A stretch of DNA of 35,401 nt, taken from Erysipelotrichaceae bacterium. GTDB taxonomy: Bacteria; Bacillota_I; Bacilli_A; Erysipelotrichales; Erysipelotrichaceae. The DNA lies in the NCBI GenBank assembly GCA_030525525.1, contig JAUNEN010000026.1, forward strand, positions 1 to 35,401, given 5' to 3'. Every line of letters begins with the position of its first letter. The first letter of the stretch is position 1. Under the pieces are notes generated by a model. It was not told where the DNA came from, made no database searches, and saw only the letters and a list, made by a program, of their open reading frames with translations. Shown piece by piece: positions 16,511 through 24,263 of the stretch. A program made the translations under genes and the position numbers.

Positions 16511-16944
16511 TGCTGCAGAAACTCCGTCAGTGTTTCAGCAACTGATTCCATAGACTCGGACGCCATATCTTCATAGGAATCCCATTGCTCTTCAGACCAG
16601 ATCTCGACATGGTCTGCGACACCGACAATCACAGTACCCTTTGTAATATGGGCCTGTTCCAGAAGAAACTGAGGAAGCTGAATTCTCCCCTGACTGTCGA
16701 ATGAGCAGTCAGTTGCGTTGACAGTGAGCATTCTCAGATACATACGTGCCTCTTTCTTGGTTGCCGGAATTCTTGAAACCTGGGCAACCATTGCTTCATA
16801 TCTGTCCTGTGTATAAACGGACAGGCAGCCGTCTAGGCCTTTTGTAACAGTGAATGTTTCACCGAGTCCGTCGCGGAGCTTGGCCGGAATGATCAGTCTG
16901 TTCTTAGAATCCAGGCTGTGCCTGAATTGTCCTTTAAACATCAT
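16507..16944 (-). CDS. mraZ: Transcriptional regulator MraZ
   Basis: AbrB-like dimer-repeat protein that binds the promoter region of its own operon. 145 residues from the ATG at 16944, with two SpoVT/AbrB half-domains: residues about 2-47 (GQFRHSLDSKNRLIIPAKLRD) and about 70-115 (TVNATDCSFDSQGRIQLPQFLLE). Both contain the DxxGR-like core, one as DSKNR and the other as DSQGR. Start codons at 16944 and 16941 are both possible; an in-frame GTG at 16962 would add six residues encoded by the operator-like repeats and is less likely. It is the first gene of the division/cell-wall operon. Confidence 0.95.
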   Translation of the reverse strand: MMFKGQFRHSLDSKNRLIIPAKLRDGLGETFTVTKGLDGCLSVYTQDRYEAMVAQVSRIPATKKEARMYLRMLTVNATDCSFDSQGRIQLPQFLLEQAHITKGTVIVGVADHVEIWSEEQWDSYEDMASESMESVAETLTEFLQQ

Positions 16945-16946
16945 TC

Positions 16947-16983
16947 CCCCACTTCTCCCCACTTTCTAACACAATTCTACCAC
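16947..16983 (-). promoter_or_regulatory. Putative MraZ operator (GTG repeats at about 10-bp spacing)
   Basis: On the minus strand GTG cores occur at 16983, 16972, 16962 and 16952 (spacings 11, 10, 10). The last two are GTGGGG within near-identical contexts (AAAGTGGGGA, GAAGTGGGGG). MraZ proteins are known to bind short G-rich direct repeats with about 10-bp period in front of mraZ. The repeats span from the -10 region across the likely transcript start to the ribosome binding site. Confidence 0.65.
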
Positions 16984-17001
16984 TCAGGTGGTAGATGGCA
17001 A
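16974..17001 (-). promoter_or_regulatory. Promoter of mraZ operon with embedded inverted repeat
   Basis: -35 TTGCCA (16996-17001) and -10 TAGAAT (16974-16979) on the minus strand, 16-base spacer. The spacer and part of the -10 are occupied by a perfect inverted repeat CTACCAC-TCAG-GTGGTAG (16977-16994), a good place for a repressor. Predicted transcript start is near 16967. Confidence 0.65.
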
Positions 17002-17017
17002 GAATTATTTATGGAAT

Positions 17018-17045
17018 TTGCGATTTGGCTGACATTTTATATAAT
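17018..17045 (+). promoter_or_regulatory. Promoter of the FemX-like gene
   Basis: -35 TTGCGA (17018-17023) and perfect -10 TATAAT (17040-17045), 16-base spacer, pointing away from mraZ. GGAGG at 17057-17061 precedes the ATG by 7 bases. Confidence 0.75.
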
Positions 17046-17068
17046 GGAAGAGCTGCGGAGGTTCGCAT

Positions 17069-18316
17069 ATGAAACAGTTCTGTATTCTGAATGAAGAAGA
17101 ATACGCAAATTTTCAGAAATCAAGTGAGCAGAGAGGATTCCTCAGTTCACCCGAGGCAATTCATCTGAAGAAAAATAACGGCTGGCAGACGGAGTATGCC
17201 GGCGTCAAAGAAAACGGCAGCGTCATTGCCGCCACTCCCCTCACCTACATTCCGGTGATGAAGCTCTTTCAGTTCTGCCACGCCCAGGGCGGCTTTCTGA
17301 TGGATTATCATGATACGGATACCCTTTCCTTTTTCACGCATGAGCTGAAGAAATACCTGGCAAAAAAGAATGTCATGTACATGCTGATGAATCCGAATTT
17401 CAACTATATCGAAAGAGACATTGACGGCAATCCTGTTGAAAACGGCTACGATCACAGCGACATTCTGAAACAGCTGGAGTCTCTCGGCTATGAACATCAG
17501 GGATTCCCGACAGACTATTCAGCCTTCACGATGATCAGCTGGGTCTTTGCCCTTTCACTTGAAGGCAAGGATGAAAAACAGGTTCTCAAAGAGATGGATC
17601 AGCAGACAAGATGGTCGCTCAACCGCACCCAGAAACAGGGAATCAAAGTCAGGGAACTGGCGCATGATGAGATCAGCAAGTTTGTCACAATGGAAGAGGA
17701 AACCGCAAAGCGCAGAGGTTTTGAAATGCGCGAGAACGGATTCTATGAGAAGCAGTTAAGTGCATATGGAGAACATGCAAAGGTTCTGTTAGCCTATCTG
17801 GATCTTGATGATTTTGCTTCAAAGCTTGATGAAGAGATGGAAGGCCTGAAAAAGGAAATGGCCGAAATCGATGCAAAGCTTGCCGAAATGCCGGGATCGA
17901 AAAAATTCCAGAAGAAGAGCAAAGTCACCCAGGAAGCCATTGATCTCAATATCAAAAAAAGAGAAGAAGCAGAAGAGCTGAAAAAAGCCCACGGTTCTCT
18001 CATTGAGATGGCCGCAAGCTTCTTTATCATCTATGACAATGAAATCGTCTATCTTTACAGTGCAGCCTATGAAGAGTTCAGAAAATACTATGCGCCGTAT
18101 GCGATTCAATGGGAAATCATCAGATATGCCCTCTCGCACAATATCCCGCGCTACAATTTCTACGGTATTTCCGGCAACTTCTCCAAAGATGCGGATGATT
18201 ACGGCGTCTATGAATTCAAGAAAGGCTTTAACGGATGCGTTGAGCAATTGATCGGCGAATTCATTCTTCCCATCAACAAAGCCGCCTACAAGCTGTACAG
18301 AACAATCAAAAAATGA
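17069..18316 (+). CDS. FemX/MurM-type peptidoglycan-bridge aminoacyltransferase
   Basis: 415 residues. FemABX enzymes add amino acids from aminoacyl-tRNA to the lipid II stem peptide, building the interpeptide bridge. The two GNAT-like halves are visible: the N-terminal part has GGFLMDYHD and YEHQGFPTDYSAFTMISWVF; the middle has TRWSLNRTQKQGIKVRE, the family's substrate-binding region; the C-terminal half ends with YNFYGISGNF...YGVYEFKKGFNG, a strong family signature. A charged coiled coil (about residues 248-312) separates them, as in FemA/FemX where it is the tRNA-synthetase-like arm. Which amino acid it adds cannot be read from sequence. It is divergent from mraZ and next to lipid I and cross-linking genes, consistent with a cell-wall role. 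Confidence 0.9.
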   Translation: MKQFCILNEEEYANFQKSSEQRGFLSSPEAIHLKKNNGWQTEYAGVKENGSVIAATPLTYIPVMKLFQFCHAQGGFLMDYHDTDTLSFFTHELKKYLAKKNVMYMLMNPNFNYIERDIDGNPVENGYDHSDILKQLESLGYEHQGFPTDYSAFTMISWVFALSLEGKDEKQVLKEMDQQTRWSLNRTQKQGIKVRELAHDEISKFVTMEEETAKRRGFEMRENGFYEKQLSAYGEHAKVLLAYLDLDDFASKLDEEMEGLKKEMAEIDAKLAEMPGSKKFQKKSKVTQEAIDLNIKKREEAEELKKAHGSLIEMAASFFIIYDNEIVYLYSAAYEEFRKYYAPYAIQWEIIRYALSHNIPRYNFYGISGNFSKDADDYGVYEFKKGFNGCVEQLIGEFILPINKAAYKLYRTIKK

Positions 18317-18327
18317 GATTCATAAAG

Positions 18328-18347
18328 AACCGCTCAGGCGGTTTTTT
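18328..18347 (+). terminator. Rho-independent terminator of the FemX-like gene
   Basis: AACCGC-TCAG-GCGGTT followed by a T run, 12 bases after the stop codon. Confidence 0.9.
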
Positions 18348-18362
18348 CTTATACAGAGGCAC

Positions 18363-18394
18363 AAAAAAACAGCTCCCCGTCAAAAGAGGAGCTG
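18363..18394 (-). terminator. Rho-independent terminator of the pot operon
   Basis: Minus strand ACAGCTCC pairs with GGAGCTGT around a loop of about 10 bases, then seven T. Located 9 bases after the potD stop; convergent with the preceding terminator. Confidence 0.88.
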
Positions 18395-18402
18395 TCAGTC
18401 AA

Positions 18403-19521
18403 TCAGTCAATCTTGACCTTGTTCCAAAGGTCGGAAAGCTTTGCAACGAGGACTTCGTTGAAGCGGAAGACTTCGTCCTTGTCATAGCCGGCACGCGGCA
18501 GATAAGCATCGATGCCTTCATACTCGCCGGCAGCGACATCGTCCTTGACCTGCTTGTTGGAGGATGTATAGCCGACTGTTACAGAGTTGTCGTATGCTGC
18601 ATCATATTCGAGCATGTAGTTGATGAATGCATTGGCAAGGCCCGGGCAGCCGGCATTCTTCGGAATGACCATACCGTCGCTCCAGACGTTTGTTCCCTGG
18701 CTCGGCTCGATGTATGCCATGTTTTCATTTTCAGCAAGAATATAAGCTGCATCGCCTGAGTAGACAACTGCAAGATCCTTGTAGTTGACAGCATCCGGAT
18801 AAGCCATTGTATCGATGACTTCATCGGTCATATAGGAAGGTTCAACTGTATTGTGAACATTCTTGAGCCATTCATAAGCTTCCTGGATCTCACCCTCATC
18901 TTCAGTATTCATGGAGTATCCCAGTGCCTTGAAGGCGACCATGAATGAGTCTCTCTGTGAATCATACATGACAACTCTGCCCTTGTATTTTTCATCGTGG
19001 AGAATATCCCATCCTTTTTCTTCAATCTCAGCCGGATCAACATGTTCGGTGTTGTAGACAATACCGACGGATCCGCGGAAATAAGGAACGGAGTAGGTCA
19101 GTTCGGGATCATAGACCTTCTGCATCGCGATCACTTCCGGATCGAGATTGCCGATATTTGTAATTGCATCAAGATCAAGCTCCTGAAGCAGGTTTTCCTT
19201 GATCAGTCTTTCGATCATGTAGTCACTCGGAACAAGAACATCATATGAGCTGCCGCCGAGCAGTCTTGTATACATGGACTCGTTGGAATCGAACATGTCA
19301 TAGTTGACCTTGGCATTGTATCTCTTTTCGAAATTCGGAATGACTTCTTCGCCGATATATTCGCCCCAGTTGTAAACATTGAGGACTGCACAGCCGTATT
19401 CTGTCTGTGCATCGACTGTTTCGGAGTCTTCGGAGCCGGCGCCGCTGCCGCCGCCGCAGCCTGTGAGTGTGACTGCCATGCTGAGGGCAGCCGTGATTTT
19501 CATGATGTTCTTAAATTCCAT
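18403..19521 (-). CDS. potD: Spermidine/putrescine-binding lipoprotein PotD
   Basis: Extracytoplasmic polyamine receptor of the PotABCD ABC importer. 372 residues with a short lipoprotein signal (lipobox LTGC about 19-22, then a Gly/Ser linker). The mature part starts LNVYNWGEYIGEEVIPNFEKRYNAKV, the typical PotD/PotF opening, followed by YDVLVPSDYMIERL and YFRGSVGIVYN; VVYSGDAAYILAE and YIEPSQGTNVWSDGMVIPKNAGC are further polyamine-binding-protein regions. The start overlaps potC by 11 bases. An A-rich AAAGGA-like SD precedes the ATG at 19521; an internal ATG at 19503 would also give a signal peptide. Confidence 0.95.
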   Translation of the reverse strand: MEFKNIMKITAALSMAVTLTGCGGGSGAGSEDSETVDAQTEYGCAVLNVYNWGEYIGEEVIPNFEKRYNAKVNYDMFDSNESMYTRLLGGSSYDVLVPSDYMIERLIKENLLQELDLDAITNIGNLDPEVIAMQKVYDPELTYSVPYFRGSVGIVYNTEHVDPAEIEEKGWDILHDEKYKGRVVMYDSQRDSFMVAFKALGYSMNTEDEGEIQEAYEWLKNVHNTVEPSYMTDEVIDTMAYPDAVNYKDLAVVYSGDAAYILAENENMAYIEPSQGTNVWSDGMVIPKNAGCPGLANAFINYMLEYDAAYDNSVTVGYTSSNKQVKDDVAAGEYEGIDAYLPRAGYDKDEVFRFNEVLVAKLSDLWNKVKID

Positions 19522-20308
19522 TTTTCTTCTTTTTCCTTTCCCTGATCATAGGAACTACATTGACAAGAATCAATACAATCGTAATGACATAAACAATAAT
19601 GGCACTTAATGCGTTGATCGTCGGATTGACGCGTTTGACATTGGCGTAAACATAAATCGAAATGTTGTTGACGCCCGGCCCGGTGGTGAAGAGCGAAATG
19701 ACGAAGTCATCGAATGACATCGAGAACGCTACGAGTGCGCCGGAGATAATTCCCGGCATGATCTGCGGGATAATGACTTTCCATAATGCCTGCAAAGGTG
19801 TGCAGCCAAGATCAAGCGCCGCTTCCGCAAGGTTCGGATCAAGGGTTCTCAGCTTCGGCATGACGGAAAGAATGACATACGGAATACAGAATGCAATGTG
19901 CGCAAGCACCATCGTTGTGAATCCCGTTTTGATTCTGAGGCTGGTGAAGAACAGCATGAATCCGATCGCTGTGACGATGTCGGGGTTGAGCATCGGCAGG
20001 TTGTTGACCTGGTTGATTGCTTCCCTGAGCGCCTTTCTGCTTTTGGACATGCCGATGGCCGTCACGGTACCGACAATTGTCGACACGACGGTTGCGATGA
20101 CTGCACAGGCAACCGTGTACCAGATCGACTCCATGATCGTGCGGGTGGCAAACATCTTTTCATACCACTGCAGCGAGAATCCGGTAAAGGTTGAAAGTGA
20201 TTTGGAGCTGTTGAAGCTGAATATGACGACATAGATAATCGGCACATAGAAGAACAGCATTACAAGCCCGAGGAAGAGTTTTTCATGAAGCTTTGTCTTA
20301 TGTTCCAT
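19511..20308 (-). CDS. potC: Polyamine ABC transporter permease PotC
   Basis: 265 residues with six membrane segments. The cytoplasmic EAA loop, which docks to PotA, reads EAALDLGCTPLQALWKVIIPQ followed by MPGIISGALVAFSMSFDDFVIS, a PotC signature. The Lys/Arg-rich C-terminus lies in the cytoplasm. Its start codon shares bases with the potB stop (both at 20308-20310), so translation is coupled. PotB and PotC form the membrane channel of the importer. Confidence 0.95.
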   Translation of the reverse strand: MEHKTKLHEKLFLGLVMLFFYVPIIYVVIFSFNSSKSLSTFTGFSLQWYEKMFATRTIMESIWYTVACAVIATVVSTIVGTVTAIGMSKSRKALREAINQVNNLPMLNPDIVTAIGFMLFFTSLRIKTGFTTMVLAHIAFCIPYVILSVMPKLRTLDPNLAEAALDLGCTPLQALWKVIIPQIMPGIISGALVAFSMSFDDFVISLFTTGPGVNNISIYVYANVKRVNPTINALSAIIVYVITIVLILVNVVPMIRERKKKKNGI

Positions 20309-21093
20309 TATTCATCCCCCTGTGCCGTATATCTGTCAAGGCGTCTTGTGACATACATGGAAATCAGAATGATCACTGCCATGATCAGGCTGATTGCCGA
20401 ACCGAAGTTCCAGTCACCCGATGAGATGAAGTAATCTTCAATCAGGTTACCGATCAGGACGTACTGACCGCCGCCCAGGAGCTTCGGAATGAAGAAGCTT
20501 GATACCGCCGGCAGGAAGACGAGCGTGATGCCGCTGACAACGCCTGAGAGCGAAAGCGGCAGGATGACACGTCTGAATGTCTGCACATTGTCAGCACCGA
20601 GGTCATGTGCGGCTGTGATCAGATTGGGATCGATTTTGGAGAGCGCTGTATAGATCTGAAGAATCATGAACGGCAGAAAGTTGTATACCATGCCGACATA
20701 GACCTTCGCCTCTCCGCTTAATGCGAAATGAGCAAGAATGCCGCGCCATGCATAGGTTCTGACAAGCATATTGATCCACATCGGCAGTGTGATCAGCAGA
20801 ACTGCAACAGCCTGTGAATTGGGCTTGAGCTTTGCCATGACATAAGCACTCGGATAGCCGATCGCAATGCAGAGAACGGTTGTGATGACAGCGAGCTTAA
20901 GGCTTCTCCACAAGACTCCCGGGAATACCGGGTCGGAGAAGAAGCGGATAAAGTTATCAAAGGTGAACTGGAATGTCAGAACGGCATTCCCTTTTACCGT
21001 ACATGCATACAGTACAATCATCAGCATCGGGACGACGATCATGACGATTGCCCACAGCACGTATGGATAGACCATCTTGCTGAAGGATTTCAT
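20308..21093 (-). CDS. potB: Polyamine ABC transporter permease PotB
   Basis: 261 residues, six membrane segments; the start YPYVLWAIVMIVVPMLMIVLYA is typical of PotB. The EAA loop is AAHDLGADNVQTFRRVILPLSLSGVVSG, followed by FLPAVSSFFIPKLLGGG, conserved in PotB-type permeases. It lies 6 bases after potA. Confidence 0.95.
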   Translation of the reverse strand: MKSFSKMVYPYVLWAIVMIVVPMLMIVLYACTVKGNAVLTFQFTFDNFIRFFSDPVFPGVLWRSLKLAVITTVLCIAIGYPSAYVMAKLKPNSQAVAVLLITLPMWINMLVRTYAWRGILAHFALSGEAKVYVGMVYNFLPFMILQIYTALSKIDPNLITAAHDLGADNVQTFRRVILPLSLSGVVSGITLVFLPAVSSFFIPKLLGGGQYVLIGNLIEDYFISSGDWNFGSAISLIMAVIILISMYVTRRLDRYTAQGDE

Positions 21094-21099
21094 CAGGCA

Positions 21100-22665
21100 T
21101 TACCCCATCTTTCTCATGACATGGATATCTTCAGGATTCCATCTCAGACCGATTCTCTGTCCCTCTTCAATGACATCGGTTGTTTCGAGCTTGATTTCAC
21201 GTCCCTGAGTGGAGAATGTGACGGTATAATCGCCCTCGGTGATATTTTCATCGTCGAAGTCATACTTGACATCCCAGATTTCAACTCTTGAATTGTCCTC
21301 AGTGCTCCATGCATAGGCATCGGCCCAGCGGATGAGGTCGGTATCAAGGGCGATTGATTCCCTGATGTCATCGGCAGTGATGTAGAAATCAAATGCCTGC
21401 AGAACTTCTTCATTGCTCTGATCTTCAATGACCTGAGGCTTGACGACATTGATATTGACGGTGATTTCGGTTCCTGCATTTGTTGCGAATGTGCAGGGAT
21501 AAACGCCGACTTCAGGCTTGAGCGAATACTGGACTTTTGTCAGTGAAACAAGTTCATCATCTTCATTCCATGCCTGTGCATTTGCTCTGGCAATGACTTC
21601 CGAATCAGTCAGGTTCTCGACGTCTTCAAGATCCATATAGAATGAGGAAGCACTGATCTTTTCCTTTGCTTCGGCATTGGAAACGTCATGGTTGGCGGAA
21701 ACATGCATGGTAACTGTCTTGGATGTACCGGAGCTTGTTTCAACAATGACTTCATAGTGAACGCCCTTGAAGAGAACACTCTTGACTTCGCCGTTGAGCA
21801 GACCGTGGTTTCTGGGAACGATGTCGACATCTTCCGGGCGGATCACGATATCAACCGGTTCGTTTTCCTCGAAGCCGTAGTCAACGCATTCGTAATCAAC
21901 ATCATCGAAGCTGACAAGATTGTCCTTCTTCATGATGCCGTCAATGATATTGGAGTCGCCGATGAAGCGTGCGCAGTATTCATTGACCGGTTCGTTATAT
22001 ACCTGGGTGGGAGTGCCGATCTGTTCGATTTCACCGTCCTTCATAATGACGATCTTGTCGGACATTGTCAGCGCTTCTTCCTGGTCGTGGGTAACAAAGA
22101 TAAATGTGATGCCGACTTCTCTCTGGATTTCCTTGAGTTCAAGCTGCATTTCCTTACGCAGGTTCTTGTCAAGTGCGCTCAGGGATTCGTCAAGAAGCAG
22201 AACTTTCGGCTCGTTGACAAGAGCTCTTGCAATCGCAACACGCTGCTGCTGGCCGCCGGAAAGGCTGGTGACATCTCTGTGTTCAAATCCTTCAAGACCG
22301 ACCAGTGAAATCATACGCATGACCTTCTGGTCGATGATATCCTTCGGCTGCTTTTTGATCTTGAGACCGAAAGCGATGTTGTTGTAAACATCCAGATGCG
22401 GGAACAGTGCATAATGCTGGAAAACCGTGTTGACATCTCTTTTGTATGCCGGAATCTTTGCGATATCTTCGCCGTCCATCATGACATGGCCTTCGGTCGG
22501 ATCAAGGAAGCCGGCGATGATTCTCAGAAGCGTTGTCTTTCCGCAGCCGGACGGTCCGAGCAGAGTGACGAACTCATTTTCATAAATATCAAGCGATATT
22601 CCTTTCAGTACAACCTGGCTGTCAAATGTTTTTACAACATTTTTTACTTCGATCAGTTTTTTCAT
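21100..22665 (-). CDS. potA: Polyamine ABC transporter ATPase PotA with an inserted pair of Ig-like repeats
   Basis: 521 residues from the ATG at 22665 (GAGGAG 7 bases upstream). The ATPase half is standard: Walker A GPSGCGKT (37-44), Q-loop FQHYALFPH, signature LSGGQQQR (135-142), Walker B VLLLDES (155-161; the usual P after DE is S), H-loop H193. The C-terminal TOBE/OB part starts near 270 ([13 protein letters not shown]...[15 protein letters not shown]) and finishes at 503-521 with [12 protein letters not shown], the normal PotA end. Between these lie about 165 extra residues: two tandem repeats (about 336-410 and 422-499) sharing the pattern D-S/T-x-x-I-x-x-A-x-A-x-AW...KV.Y...G-x-Y-x-x-TF-x-T...G. 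PotA is usually 350-380 residues. The frame is intact and there is no sign of a sequencing join. Confidence 0.93.
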   Translation of the reverse strand: MKKLIEVKNVVKTFDSQVVLKGISLDIYENEFVTLLGPSGCGKTTLLRIIAGFLDPTEGHVMMDGEDIAKIPAYKRDVNTVFQHYALFPHLDVYNNIAFGLKIKKQPKDIIDQKVMRMISLVGLEGFEHRDVTSLSGGQQQRVAIARALVNEPKVLLLDESLSALDKNLRKEMQLELKEIQREVGITFIFVTHDQEEALTMSDKIVIMKDGEIEQIGTPTQVYNEPVNEYCARFIGDSNIIDGIMKKDNLVSFDDVDYECVDYGFEENEPVDIVIRPEDVDIVPRNHGLLNGEVKSVLFKGVHYEVIVETSSGTSKTVTMHVSANHDVSNAEAKEKISASSFYMDLEDVENLTDSEVIARANAQAWNEDDELVSLTKVQYSLKPEVGVYPCTFATNAGTEITVNINVVKPQVIEDQSNEEVLQAFDFYITADDIRESIALDTDLIRWADAYAWSTEDNSRVEIWDVKYDFDDENITEGDYTVTFSTQGREIKLETTDVIEEGQRIGLRWNPEDIHVMRKMG

Positions 22666-22681
22666 TTTGCATCTCCTCAAA

Positions 22682-23221
22682 TCAGAAAATCGGCGGCGTG
22701 CTGACCCAGAGAATTCTGGCAGCCGTGCTTCCGTTGTTTACGAGCGAATGGGTTTCATTTCCTTTGAGATAGAATGACTCCCCTTTTTTTACAATCAGTT
22801 TTCTGGTGTCGGAACCGCGCACAATCATGATCTTTCCGGCCAGAACATAACCGAATTCTTCCCCTTCGTGCGGTTCAATCTGCTGTGACTGTTCACCGGG
22901 TTCAAGCTCAAGCACCAGCGGTTCCATCCGGTTCTTCTGGGCGTTGGGCACGATCCAGTGAAGCGTTCTGCCTTCCTGTTCATCAATGAAGGCATCTTCT
23001 TTTGTGAAAACGACCTGTTCCTCATCATCTGCGAAGAATCCTGACATCGTCACACCGAGAACCTCGACGATATCCTCAAGTGTTGCAAGTGAGGGTGAGG
23101 TAAGATTTCTTTCAAGCTGTGACAGAAATCCTTTTGTCAGTTCGGTACGTGAACCCAGTTCCTCCAGGGTCAGACCGTTCTTCATTCTGAGGGCTTTGAT
23201 CCTTGCTCCGAGATCAAACAT
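22682..23221 (-). CDS. XRE-family regulator with C-terminal cupin domain
   Basis: 179 residues: an N-terminal HTH_3 domain (about 5-58; [20 protein letters not shown], then [22 protein letters not shown]) and a C-terminal cupin_2 domain (about 105-176; [40 protein letters not shown]). This HTH-cupin layout is that of PuuR-like regulators. It is the first gene of the pot operon, 16 bases before potA, so it probably senses polyamine or a related ligand through the cupin and controls uptake and itself. A 13-bp perfect palindrome lies just upstream of its start codon. The ligand is inferred from context only. Confidence 0.92.
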   Translation of the reverse strand: MFDLGARIKALRMKNGLTLEELGSRTELTKGFLSQLERNLTSPSLATLEDIVEVLGVTMSGFFADDEEQVVFTKEDAFIDEQEGRTLHWIVPNAQKNRMEPLVLELEPGEQSQQIEPHEGEEFGYVLAGKIMIVRGSDTRKLIVKKGESFYLKGNETHSLVNNGSTAARILWVSTPPIF

Positions 23222-23236
23222 TTCATGCCTCCTTGT

Positions 23237-23249
23237 TTAGTTTTACTAA
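23237..23249. promoter_or_regulatory. Palindrome TTAGT-TTT-ACTAA, candidate operator of the XRE-cupin regulator
   Basis: A perfect 5-bp inverted repeat with a 3-base AT spacer, between the -10 box (23281-23286) and the start codon (23221). Its place in the leader fits autorepression by roadblock, but binding is inferred. Confidence 0.45.
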
Positions 23250-23280
23250 TCAGAAATTTTGCAATTCCGAAACCAAAATT

Positions 23281-23308
23281 ATTATACATAAAACGTTCTG
23301 TTAATCAA
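23281..23308 (-). promoter_or_regulatory. Promoter of the pot operon
   Basis: -10 TATAAT (23281-23286) and -35 TTGATT (23303-23308), minus strand, 16-base spacer. Predicted leader is about 50 nt. Confidence 0.7.
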
Positions 23309-23386
23309 TATATATTTGTACATTCATGCAATGTTTTTTCAGGCATGAATAAATGGAGGAAATGAGTGCCTTTTTGCGGAACACAC

Positions 23387-23416
23387 AAAAAAAGGAAGAT
23401 GCCTTAGCACCTTCCT
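23387..23416 (-). terminator. Rho-independent terminator after rpmF
   Basis: Minus strand AGGAAGGTGC-TAAG-GCATCTTCCT, a 10-bp stem with one G-T pair, then seven T; 18 bases after the rpmF stop. Confidence 0.92.
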
Positions 23417-23434
23417 AAGAGTTCAGCTGAATAC

Positions 23435-23605
23435 TCAGTTGGATTCCTTTGCCGGTCCAACGTTGCCGCAGTTCGGACAAGCATGATGAGGACGCTTCAT
23501 TTCGCCGCATACCGGGCACTTTACCAGTGTCGGAGCAACCAGCTTATAATGCGTTCTTCTCTTATCTCTTCTTGTCTTGGAATTTCTTCTCTGCTGTACT
23601 GCCAT
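23435..23605 (-). CDS. rpmF: Large ribosomal subunit protein bL32
   Basis: 56 residues, encoded from the ATG at 23605 (AGGAGG 8 bases upstream) to TGA at 23435-23437. It starts MAVQQRRNSKTRRDKRRTHY, the strongly basic L32 N-terminus, and has a zinc ribbon CPVC (30-33)...CPNC (43-46), so it is the zinc-binding (four-Cys) form rather than the Cys-less form. It is 12 bases downstream of the yceD/DUF177 gene, the classic yceD-rpmF pair, and is followed by a strong terminator. Confidence 0.97.
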   Translation of the reverse strand: MAVQQRRNSKTRRDKRRTHYKLVAPTLVKCPVCGEMKRPHHACPNCGNVGPAKESN

Positions 23606-23617
23606 GTCTTGCACCTC

Positions 23618-24124
23618 CTACCGTTTACTATCGAATTCTTTCAGAATTGCCAGCCGGGGATCTGTTTTTTCCTTCAGCATTTCCTGATATTCGGCTTCGC
23701 TGTAAATCTTCCAGCCGTTGCCTTCGGGATATTCTCCTTCGGCTGCTTCCGTCACCTGAAGCGGTACCTCAAGCAGGATATCATCAATCACTGCATCGGT
23801 CAGCTCGATGACTTCGTCCTTAACGATGCGCGCACCGTCTTCATCGGTATCTTCGAAGACATAGACTTCATCGCTGTCTGTCTCAAACGGCACTTCAATC
23901 TCTTCACCGGTGATCGCATCCGGACATAACATAACGCCCGTGATGTGAATCTCGGCATAGAAACGGTCAGCTGAATCATCCAGCCAGCCGGTGCCGTCGA
24001 CGCGGACATCCTTTACCGAATTAATCCGGCTGTTGCTGTCAAACACAGATGCATCGATCTCGACATCTTCATCGAATGTAACCTTCTGCGATTGACGCAG
24101 CAGTTCAGCTCTTGTCCACTTCAC
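23618..24124 (-). CDS. yceD: YceD family protein (DUF177)
   Basis: 168-residue acidic soluble protein with the DUF177 layout: an N-terminal strand region, a central VMLCPDAITGEEIEVPFE, where the family usually has a CxR/C-type strand, and an acidic tail ending DPRLAILKEFDSKR, typical of the family's C-terminus (DPRLAKLK). The start codon is GTG at 24124 with GGAGA 5 bases upstream. YceD is linked genetically to rpmF and thought to act in 23S rRNA or ribosome metabolism; the exact role is not settled. It is co-transcribed with rpmF. Confidence 0.9.
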   Translation of the reverse strand: MKWTRAELLRQSQKVTFDEDVEIDASVFDSNSRINSVKDVRVDGTGWLDDSADRFYAEIHITGVMLCPDAITGEEIEVPFETDSDEVYVFEDTDEDGARIVKDEVIELTDAVIDDILLEVPLQVTEAAEGEYPEGNGWKIYSEAEYQEMLKEKTDPRLAILKEFDSKR

Positions 24125-24154
24125 GACAGTCTCCTCGCTCGTTAACGCTTATAA

Positions 24155-24182
24155 ATTATAGCAAACCGTTTTTCAAAGTCAA
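24155..24182 (-). promoter_or_regulatory. Promoter of yceD-rpmF
   Basis: -35 TTGACT (24177-24182) and perfect -10 TATAAT (24155-24160), minus strand, 16-base spacer: one of the strongest promoter matches in the window, fitting a ribosomal protein operon. Confidence 0.8.
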
Positions 24183-24228
24183 CGAAATACCGCATGGACA
24201 TTCAACAAATCGGATTTTGCCCAGAAGA

Positions 24229-24254
24229 AAAGAGGTTTACCGGAAAACCCCTTT
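24229..24254 (-). terminator. Possible terminator of the alpha/beta hydrolase gene
   Basis: Minus strand AAAGGGGTTT-TCCGGT-AAACCTCTTT, a 10-bp stem with one G-T pair. The following sequence is only weakly T-rich (TTTTCTTC when counted from the stem end). Confidence 0.5.
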
Positions 24255-24263
24255 GTCATTCAT

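Noticed and set aside
21688-22308. Plus-strand open frame opposite potA (206 codons)
   Set aside because: Antisense to the ATPase core of PotA; no recognisable motif.
23362-23419. 18-codon plus-strand frame MSAFLRNTQKK... after GGAGG
   Set aside because: SD is too close to the ATG (2 bases) and the frame runs through the rpmF terminator hairpin.
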